Part shown: piece after piece, positions 1 through 5,012 of the stretch
Position numbering within the stretch: position 1 is the first letter of the stretch
Layout of the letters: every line of letters starts with the position of its first letter
Assembly (NCBI GenBank): GCA_015654825.1
Contig: JAATGE010000189.1
Coordinates: 1 to 6,059 of the forward strand
Reading direction: 5' to 3'
Length of the DNA stretch: 6,059 nucleotides
Source of the DNA: Rhodospirillales bacterium
GTDB taxonomy: Bacteria; Pseudomonadota; Alphaproteobacteria; Acetobacterales; Acetobacteraceae
Translations under genes and position numbers: made by a program
Notes under the pieces: model-generated
Database searches by the model: none
Seen by the model: only the letters and a program-made list of their open reading frames with translations
What the model was told of the DNA's origin: nothing

Positions 1-63
1 ATCCGTGTTTGGTATGGGCTTCGCCGGGGAGACGATGAAAAGCCGCGCAGCGCTAATGGGGGT

Positions 64-104
64 CTGGGGCCTCAGGCCCCAGCGGGTCCAGGGCAGAGCC
101 CTGG
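64..104. repeat. Two adjacent G/C-rich hairpins (intergenic palindromic repeat)
   Basis: Two perfect inverted repeats sit side by side. The first has 9-base arms, CTGGGGCCT at 64-72 and AGGCCCCAG at 74-82, around a single base. The second has 7-base arms, CCAGGGC at 88-94 and GCCCTGG at 98-104, around the loop AGA. Five bases separate them. Neither is followed by a proper T tract: the plus strand has only CCTTTG after the second, and the minus strand none. A classical intrinsic terminator is therefore not supported, although the pair may still act as a 3'-end stabiliser or transcription boundary. The layout resembles repeated intergenic palindromes I recall from Acetobacteraceae-type genomes. 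That resemblance is from memory, and copy number cannot be judged from one window. Confidence 0.6.
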
Positions 105-106
105 CC

Positions 107-120
107 TTTGACAGGTCAAA
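107..120. promoter_or_regulatory. Perfect palindrome TTTGAC-AG-GTCAAA, operator-like
   Basis: The arms TTTGAC (107-112) and GTCAAA (115-120) are perfectly complementary around two bases, followed by the A/T-rich run AATTTAA. The size and symmetry suit a dimeric helix-turn-helix repressor site. No start codon with a convincing ribosome binding site follows closely on either strand, so no target gene can be named. It may instead be an outer part of the palindrome cluster just to its left. The structure is seen directly; the operator role is inference. Confidence 0.3.
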
Positions 121-148
121 ATTTAAGGCCGTTGGTATTAGCGCCGAT

Positions 149-170
149 GGGGCCGAGCCCCTGGTCGGCC
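149..170. repeat. Nested inverted repeats just past the acetyltransferase stop
   Basis: Two mutually exclusive stems overlap here: GGGGC (149-153) with GCCCC (157-161), and GGCCGA (151-156) with TCGGCC (165-170). They begin 12 bases past the stop codon of the minus-strand acetyltransferase, where a 3'-end hairpin would be expected. No T run follows on the minus strand, so this is at best an mRNA 3'-end stem or a weak terminator. Confidence 0.35.
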
Positions 171-182
171 AAGCCAATTTTT

Positions 183-731
183 CTACCCGAGCCACCCGTC
201 CGGGACGTCGGCATTTCCCCGTCCCAGGCTGCGTTGCATAATCACTACGTCCAGCCAGCGGCCGAATTTCAGCCCGGCGGCTCGCATGACGCCCGCGTGC
301 GCGAACCCCAGGGCGGCGTGCGTGCCGATCGAGCCGGCATTTTCCGAGTCGCCGATCAGCGCGAACATTTGCCGAAATCCGGCGGCTTCGGCGCGCCCCA
401 CCAGCGCGTCGACCAGGCTCCGGCCCACACCCTGGCCGCGCACATCGTCGCGCACATAGACACTGTCCTCGACGGTCCAGCGGTAGCCGGTGCGCGGCCG
501 GAAGGCTCCGTAATAGCCGAACCCGAGCACCCCGGTCGCATCGCGCGCGACCAGCCAGCAATAGCCGGCCGCGATGCCCGCAGCATGGCGGGCCTGCATT
601 TCCTCGATGCTCGGCGGCACCGCCTCGAAGGTGCCGGTGCCTGTCAGCACGTGATGCGCATAGATCGCGGCGATATCCGCCAGGTCGGCATCGCGGGCGG
701 GTTCCGCGGCAGTCTCGCCTGTCTTGCGCAT
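183..731 (-). CDS. GNAT N-acetyltransferase, phosphinothricin/methionine-sulfoximine acetyltransferase family
   Basis: This is a complete 182-residue cytoplasmic enzyme predicted to transfer acetyl from acetyl-CoA to a small amino-group substrate. The acetyl-CoA pyrophosphate-binding loop is R98-G-Q-G-V-G103, preceded by the strand D89-SVYV-R94. The segment W85-T-V-E88 matches the WTVE of Bar/Pat enzymes, where the glutamate at this position is the proposed general base. The C-terminal block M149-RAAGLKFGRWLDVV-I164 followed by MQRSL also matches Bar (RAAGYKHGGW). The length equals that of Bar-type proteins (about 180 residues). Known relatives acetylate phosphinothricin, methionine sulfoximine or methionine sulfone, and sometimes other amino acids; the actual substrate cannot be read from sequence. 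The ATG at 731 is chosen because it gives the full N-terminal strand. The gene is divergent from the exporter operon with no obvious functional link to it. Confidence 0.9.
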   Translation of the reverse strand: MRKTGETAAEPARDADLADIAAIYAHHVLTGTGTFEAVPPSIEEMQARHAAGIAAGYCWLVARDATGVLGFGYYGAFRPRTGYRWTVEDSVYVRDDVRGQGVGRSLVDALVGRAEAAGFRQMFALIGDSENAGSIGTHAALGFAHAGVMRAAGLKFGRWLDVVIMQRSLGRGNADVPDGWLG

Positions 732-742
732 GGAGCGTGAAA

Positions 743-748
743 TCCTTT
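743..748 (-). promoter_or_regulatory. Probable ribosome binding site of the acetyltransferase
   Basis: Read on the minus strand, AAAGGA lies 11 bases before the ATG at 731. The spacing is a little longer than ideal, so this is a moderate match. No better purine-rich motif lies closer to the start codon. Confidence 0.4.
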
Positions 749-755
749 ACGCCTT

Positions 756-797
756 GAGTGCTGAGCTGTGAGAGCTGAGCCGCGAGTGCCGGACTAT
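756..797. repeat. Three degenerate tandem copies of a 14-bp unit
   Basis: The units start at 756, 770 and 784: GAGTGCTGAGCTGT, GAGAGCTGAGCCGC and GAGTGCCGGACTAT. Copies 1 and 2 agree at 11 of 14 positions, and copies 1 and 3 at 10 of 14. The array lies 25-66 bases upstream of the acetyltransferase start, in its probable 5' leader. It could be a spaced direct-repeat binding site or just a decayed tandem duplication. Confidence 0.45.
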
Positions 798-847
798 GCG
801 TGCCGGCGCCCGACGCGAAGGTCGAGGCCGGGGCGGCCGAAAAAGCG

Positions 848-859
848 CGGAATTCCGCC
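848..859. promoter_or_regulatory. 12-bp perfect palindrome, possible operator
   Basis: GCGGAATTCCGC is a perfect palindrome in the non-coding region between the divergent genes. It lies where transcription from the candidate minus-strand promoter at 865-895 would begin (about 858). A repressor site over a start point is a common arrangement. The palindrome is seen directly; the regulatory role is inferred. Confidence 0.3.
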
Positions 860-864
860 AAAAA

Positions 865-895
865 TTATCCCTGCCGAAGGGAATACCGTGTTAAG
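865..895 (-). promoter_or_regulatory. Candidate sigma-70-like promoter for the acetyltransferase
   Basis: On the minus strand, TTAACA (plus-strand 890-895) resembles a -35 box and GATAAT (plus-strand 865-870) a -10 box. Each matches five of six consensus positions. The spacer is 19 bases, at the long end of what sigma-70 tolerates. The spacer also holds a small hairpin with TCCCT at 869-873 and AGGGA at 879-883. Initiation would fall near 858 and give a leader of about 127 bases. I found no comparably good plus-strand promoter for the exporter genes in this interval. Confidence 0.3.
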
Positions 896-981
896 GGGCG
901 GTGGCGGAAGCCTGCCGGGGGCAGTCCCGAGGCATTTTGCGCCGTCCGATTGGCCGTCTGATTGATTGACTAGAGCGCGAC

Positions 982-986
982 GAGGA
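982..986 (+). promoter_or_regulatory. Ribosome binding site that sets the ABC transporter start at GTG 993
   Basis: GAGGA ends six bases before the GTG at 993, an ideal spacing. The longest open frame extends upstream to a TTG at 966, but there the motif would fall inside the coding region, and nothing comparable precedes that TTG. The GTG is therefore preferred. Confidence 0.7.
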
Positions 987-992
987 TTTGCA

Positions 993-3257
993 GTGGACGA
1001 TCATTCCTCAAATACCGCCGGGGCCAACCCGGAAGAACCCGATGCGGGTGGCGAATTTGGCCAGGGCGGCGACGAGACCCTGACCGCGACCGAACTTCGG
1101 CTGCGCGCTGTCGCCTCCGCGGCCCGCTTCTTCGGCGTCGACCTCGACATCAACGATTACAAGGCGCGCCCCGGTGAACCCTATCCGTCACCGGCGGCAC
1201 TGGTCGACTGGCTGCGCGGCCAGGGCCTGATCGCCAAGGCGGTCAAGCTGACGTGGCGGAACCTGTTCACCTTCCGTGAGACGACGCCGGTCGTCGTGCT
1301 GCTGAAGGACGGCACCGCCGGCCTCGTCGTCGGCGCCGATGCACGCAGTGACGTCGTCTGGATCAAAAGCCCCACGTCGCGCGATTCGGAGCCGCCGGTC
1401 GCGGTCGACCGCCTGCGGCTCGAACAGGCCTGGGCCGGCGAGGCCGTGCTGGTGCGCCGCACCGTGGGCCTCGATGACAGCCAGGCGCCATTCACGCTCG
1501 GCTGGATCGTCAAGCAGGTCACCACCGAGAAACGCTTCATCGGCCAGATCGCCTGGGCGTCGATCGTGCTTGCAGCCCTCGGCATCGTGCCGGCCTTCAT
1601 CGTCATGGGCACCATCGACCGGGTGCTCGAGTTCAACAGCATCAATACCTTCTGGATGCTCGCCACGATCCTGGCGGTCATGATGTTCTTTGAAATGGTG
1701 CTGGGCTGGGCGCGGCGCGAGCTGATCCTGGTGCTGTCCACCAAGCTCGACGCCAAGCTGAACCTGCATTTGTTCAGCCGGCTGCTGTCGCTGCCGCTGG
1801 ATTTCTTCGAGCGGAACCAGGCCGGCGAGACAATCAGCCGCCTGAGCCAGATATCGCGTGTCCGCGAGTTCCTGACCGGCAAGCTGCTCGGTACCGTGCT
1901 CGACGGCAGCGTGCTGCTGGTATTCATTCCGTTTCTGTTTTATATGGAATCGCTGCTGGCGACCATCACGATGGCGGTGGCCGGCCTGATGACGGTCATC
2001 CTGATCGTCTTCCTGCGGCCGATCGGCATACTCGTGGCGCAGTTCGTGCGCGCCGAACACAAGAAGGCCGCGGTGATTACCGAGACGGTGCATGGCATTC
2101 GCACGGTCAAGACGCTGGCGCTGGAGCCGCAGCAGAAGCAGGTCTGGGACGAACGTGTGGCGGAGGCGACGGGCTGGCGCCTCGCCGCCGGCCGGCTCAG
2201 CAACTGGCCGCAGACGCTGAACGATCCGCTGCAGATATTCATGTCCCGCGGCGTCGTCGTGCTCGGCGCCTTCCTGGCATTGCAGGGCAATTCCGGCATC
2301 GACCGCGGCGCGCTGATTGCCTTCATGATCCTGAGCGGCCGCGTGGCCGGCCCGGTGGCAGGCTTCGCGCGGCTGATCGAGGATTTCCAGGAAGTTCGCA
2401 CCTCGATCGGGCAGATCGCCAAGGTGCTGAACAACCCGCCGGAAGTGCGCAACGTGACCGACGGCATGCGCCCGCGTTTCGAAGGCCGCATTGCGTTCGA
2501 GGACCTGACCTTCACCTATCCGCTCGGTTCGCGGCCCGCCTTGCAGCAGATGTCGTTCGACATCCCGCCGGGCACCATGCTGGGGCTGGTGGGCCGCTCC
2601 GGCTCGGGCAAATCGACGATCACGCGCCTGCTGCAGGGGGTCAATCGCGAGTATTCCGGCGCCGTGAAGATCGACGGCGTCGAAATGCGCGAAATCAACC
2701 TGGCGCATCTGCGGCGCAGCCTCGGCGTCGTGCTGCAGGACAACTTCCTGTTCCGCGGCACCGTCAAGGAGAACATCATTTCGGGCCGCCCCGGCCTGAC
2801 GCTGGAAGACTCGGTCCGAGCCGCCCGCCTGGCCGGCGCCGAGGAATTCATCGAGCGCATGCCGCAGGGCTACGACACCTGGATCGAGGAAGGATCCGCG
2901 AACATTTCGGGCGGCCAGCGGCAAAGGCTGGCGATCGCGCGCGCGCTGATCACCAATCCGCGCATTCTGATCCTCGACGAGGCAACCAGCGCGCTGGACC
3001 CGGAATCCGAGGCGCTGGTCAATGCCAACCTGGTGCGTATCGGCAAGGGCCGCACGATGATCATCGTGTCGCACCGCCTTTCGAGCCTGGTGAACTGCGA
3101 TCTGATCATGGTGCTGGAGCGGGGCACGCTGGTCGACGTCGCGCCGCATCACGTGCTGCTGGAACGTTGCAGCATCTATCGCACGTTGTGGAATCAGCAG
3201 AATCGTCACATGGGCAACACGCCGGGCGCACAGCAAGTGCTCGGACACGGGGAGTAG
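993..3257 (+). CDS. Type I secretion ABC transporter with degenerate C39-like peptidase domain (HlyB/LapB type)
   Basis: This 754-residue inner-membrane exporter couples ATP hydrolysis to export of a protein or peptide through a HlyD adaptor and an outer-membrane channel. Residues 1-29 are an acidic, Gly/Pro-rich leader. About 30-150 is a C39-like domain with no cysteine or histidine: around residue 35, where the catalytic Cys would be, the sequence is E-L-R, and the usual D-G-H reads D106-G-T108. It should therefore bind substrate rather than cleave a leader, as HlyB's domain does. Six membrane spans follow at about 185-207, 220-241, 304-320, 321-343, 418-435 and 443-465. The ATPase domain is intact: Walker A G534-RSGSGKS-T542, Q-loop Q582, signature S639-GGQ, Walker B I658-LILDE with catalytic E663, and H-loop H694. 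The start is the GTG at 993; the TTG at 966 would add nine residues. The HlyD gene follows after four bases. The substrate is unknown. Confidence 0.9.
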   Translation: MDDHSSNTAGANPEEPDAGGEFGQGGDETLTATELRLRAVASAARFFGVDLDINDYKARPGEPYPSPAALVDWLRGQGLIAKAVKLTWRNLFTFRETTPVVVLLKDGTAGLVVGADARSDVVWIKSPTSRDSEPPVAVDRLRLEQAWAGEAVLVRRTVGLDDSQAPFTLGWIVKQVTTEKRFIGQIAWASIVLAALGIVPAFIVMGTIDRVLEFNSINTFWMLATILAVMMFFEMVLGWARRELILVLSTKLDAKLNLHLFSRLLSLPLDFFERNQAGETISRLSQISRVREFLTGKLLGTVLDGSVLLVFIPFLFYMESLLATITMAVAGLMTVILIVFLRPIGILVAQFVRAEHKKAAVITETVHGIRTVKTLALEPQQKQVWDERVAEATGWRLAAGRLSNWPQTLNDPLQIFMSRGVVVLGAFLALQGNSGIDRGALIAFMILSGRVAGPVAGFARLIEDFQEVRTSIGQIAKVLNNPPEVRNVTDGMRPRFEGRIAFEDLTFTYPLGSRPALQQMSFDIPPGTMLGLVGRSGSGKSTITRLLQGVNREYSGAVKIDGVEMREINLAHLRRSLGVVLQDNFLFRGTVKENIISGRPGLTLEDSVRAARLAGAEEFIERMPQGYDTWIEEGSANISGGQRQRLAIARALITNPRILILDEATSALDPESEALVNANLVRIGKGRTMIIVSHRLSSLVNCDLIMVLERGTLVDVAPHHVLLERCSIYRTLWNQQNRHMGNTPGAQQVLGHGE
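3249..3254 (+). promoter_or_regulatory. HlyD ribosome binding site abutting the transporter stop codon
   Basis: GGGGAG lies immediately before the TAG stop at 3255-3257 and seven bases before the ATG at 3262. Ribosomes ending the transporter would cover this site, which favours translational coupling of the two subunits. Confidence 0.7.
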
Positions 3258-3261
3258 GCGC

Positions 3262-4782
3262 ATGTCGGTAACAACCACCCCGACCGGAACACCCACCAGC
3301 ACGCAGGGCAAGGTCCCGTCCACGACGCCGCCCGGCGGGCCGCCCGACTCGCCGCGGGGGCCGCTCAGCGGCCTGATGTCGCTGCTGCGCGGGCCCTCGC
3401 CCGAGCTGCTGCCGACCGAAGTGCTCGAATTCGTCTCGCCGAGCCAGGCACTGATTTCCCGCGGCCCGCTGACCCTGGCGAATCATTGCGTCGCCATTAT
3501 CGGCACCATGATCATGATCTTCGTGTTCCTGTCGGTCGTTCTGAACCTGGACCGTATCGCCCAGGGCAACGGCAAGATCGTTTCGCTGGTGCCGGAAACG
3601 GTGGTGCAGCCGCTGAACACCGGTGTGGTGAAGACCATTGCGGTGGCGGAAGGCGACCTCGTGCGCAAGGGACAGCTGCTGGCGCAGCTCGATCCGACCA
3701 CGGCAACCGCGGACAACACCGCCGCGCGCGAACAGGTCGACCGCTATCAGACCGAAGTGGACCGGCTCGGCGCGGAACTGCACCAGGCGCAATACCGGCC
3801 GAAGCAGCTTTCGCCCGGCGCACTGGTGCAGGAAGGCATCTTCGCGCAGCGAGCAGCGGCCCGCGAGGCGGAGCTGCGCTACTACAAAGGCCAGATCGAC
3901 GCGCAGCGCGCGCTGATGGAGCAGGCCGACGCCAATGTGCGGCAATATGCCAAGGAAACCGGCGTTGCGGTGGACGTCGAAAAGATCCGCGCGAAACTGG
4001 AATCCGACGCGGTCGGCAGCCGGCTCGACACGCTGGCCGCGGTGAACGCCCGCCTCGAGGCGGAGCGCAGCGTGCTGTTCAACCTGAACCAGGCGGAAAA
4101 TGCCAAGCAGAACGTCGCCGCCCTGCAAGGCCAGCTCGACAACTATAACCAGCAATGGTTCGCGGATGTGAGCCAGACGCTGACGGACGACCAGGTGCAG
4201 CTGGCGAGCTACCGCGACCAGCTGGAACACGCGGCGCTGAACTACAAGCTGGTCGATCTTCCCGCCCAGGAGGACAGCATCGTGCTGTCGGTGGCCGCGG
4301 TCTCGCCCGGTTCCGTGATGCAGGCCGGGCAGACATTCTTCACGCTCGTGCCGGTCAACGCGCCGCTCGAAGTGGACGCGCAGATCACCGCCGACCAGAC
4401 CGGCTGGGTCGAAGTCGGCCAGCCGGCCGACGTCAAGTTCCTGACCTTCCCGTTCACCCATTTCGGCGAGGCCTCCGGCTCGGTGCGGCTGATCAGCGCC
4501 GACACCTACCTGACCGGCGCGTCCAGCGCGGCTACCACCGGCACGCCGAGCGGCACCGCCGGCAACAGCGTGTTCACCGGCGTGAACCCGACGGCGCCGT
4601 TCTTCAACGATGTGCGCATTTCGATCGACCGCCTGAACCTCAAGGACGTGCCGAAGAACGTCCACATCATCCCCGGCATGCCGGTGGAAGTGGACGTGAA
4701 GGTCGGCAACCGCACGATCTGGGATTACATGGTCGAGAAATATGTCACGGTGCTGTACGAGGGCATGCGTGAGCCTGATTGA
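3262..4782 (+). CDS. HlyD-family periplasmic adaptor (membrane fusion protein) of a type I secretion system
   Basis: This 506-residue protein would bridge the ABC exporter and an outer-membrane TolC-like channel. Residues 1-72 are a cytoplasmic tail rich in Pro, Thr, Ser and Gly. One membrane span lies at about 77-96 (V77-AIIGTMIMIFVFLSVV). V107-D144 is the first half of the lipoyl-like domain, with G-D-L-V-R-K-G-Q typical of the family. Residues about 150-335 form a long heptad-rich alpha-hairpin. The second lipoyl half begins near 336 (ending G-Q-T-F-F-T-L-V-P) and leads into the beta-barrel domain. The C terminus, G-M-P-V-E-V-D-V-K-V-G-N-R-T-I-W-D-Y, is the characteristic HlyD ending. It is somewhat longer than many HlyD proteins, owing to the tail and to an Ala/Thr/Gly/Ser-rich segment at 414-446 in the beta-barrel region. 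The start is supported by GGGGAG seven bases upstream. It is in an operon with the ABC gene. Confidence 0.92.
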   Translation: MSVTTTPTGTPTSTQGKVPSTTPPGGPPDSPRGPLSGLMSLLRGPSPELLPTEVLEFVSPSQALISRGPLTLANHCVAIIGTMIMIFVFLSVVLNLDRIAQGNGKIVSLVPETVVQPLNTGVVKTIAVAEGDLVRKGQLLAQLDPTTATADNTAAREQVDRYQTEVDRLGAELHQAQYRPKQLSPGALVQEGIFAQRAAAREAELRYYKGQIDAQRALMEQADANVRQYAKETGVAVDVEKIRAKLESDAVGSRLDTLAAVNARLEAERSVLFNLNQAENAKQNVAALQGQLDNYNQQWFADVSQTLTDDQVQLASYRDQLEHAALNYKLVDLPAQEDSIVLSVAAVSPGSVMQAGQTFFTLVPVNAPLEVDAQITADQTGWVEVGQPADVKFLTFPFTHFGEASGSVRLISADTYLTGASSAATTGTPSGTAGNSVFTGVNPTAPFFNDVRISIDRLNLKDVPKNVHIIPGMPVEVDVKVGNRTIWDYMVEKYVTVLYEGMREPD

Positions 4783-5012
4783 TCGGCGGTTTCCGGCGCA
4801 GTACGCCTCGCGCGGTTCCTGCGGCTTGACGGCTTTACGCGACCTGGTCTGGCGTGACGCGACTGGATGCCAATCGGTGCGACTCGACGCGTGCGCTTAT
4901 TTTCGCGAGAAGGGAGTCGCGCCGACCCGAGTTCACCTGATAGTGAGCGTCGGGATGACGATCGCCTGATGATAGGGCAACCACACCGGGGAGCGTGGGA
5001 CCGACCACCCGC
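4783..5012. other. 230-bp non-coding gap between the HlyD and Sel1-repeat genes
   Basis: I see no convincing gene on either strand. There is no hairpin followed by a T run, so read-through from the exporter genes into the Sel1 gene is possible. A weak stem, CGCGA (4904-4908) with TCGCG (4917-4921), lies next to TTATTTT at 4897-4903. ACGCGACCTGG (from 4837) recurs as ACGCGACTGG (from 4857). TTGACG at 4826-4831 resembles a -35 box but has no matching -10 box at the right distance. A separate promoter for the Sel1 gene therefore cannot be confirmed or excluded. Confidence 0.5.

Noticed and set aside
108..740. A 210-codon plus-strand frame opposite the acetyltransferase
   Set aside because: The minus-strand frame encodes a textbook GNAT protein with RGQGVG and WTVE motifs; the plus-strand product has no recognisable features.
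768..965. A 65-codon plus-strand frame before the ABC gene
   Set aside because: It starts at a GTG inside the 14-bp repeat region without a ribosome binding site, its product is Arg/Pro-rich and featureless, and it covers the candidate promoter and palindrome.
1188..3323. A 711-codon open frame on the minus strand across the ABC transporter gene
   Set aside because: It lies opposite a protein with every ABC motif intact. Its translation is a His/Gln/Arg/Asp-rich mix with no recognisable domain, which is the usual antisense shadow of a GC-rich gene with third-position bias.
3106..4665. A 519-codon open frame on the minus strand across the HlyD gene
   Set aside because: It is antisense to a clear HlyD protein, its composition is Arg/His/Gly-rich and domain-free, and it overlaps the end of the ABC gene. 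It is a codon-bias artefact.
4904..4921. Stem CGCGA/TCGCG considered as a terminator after the HlyD gene
   Set aside because: The stem is only five base pairs with an eight-base loop. The T run lies before it rather than after it on the plus strand, so it does not fit an intrinsic terminator.
4742..4969. A 75-codon plus-strand frame overlapping the end of the HlyD gene, considered as a small substrate or peptide gene
   Set aside because: It overlaps HlyD coding sequence by about 40 bases, has no good ribosome binding site, no double-glycine leader and no hydrophobic segment typical of a secreted peptide.
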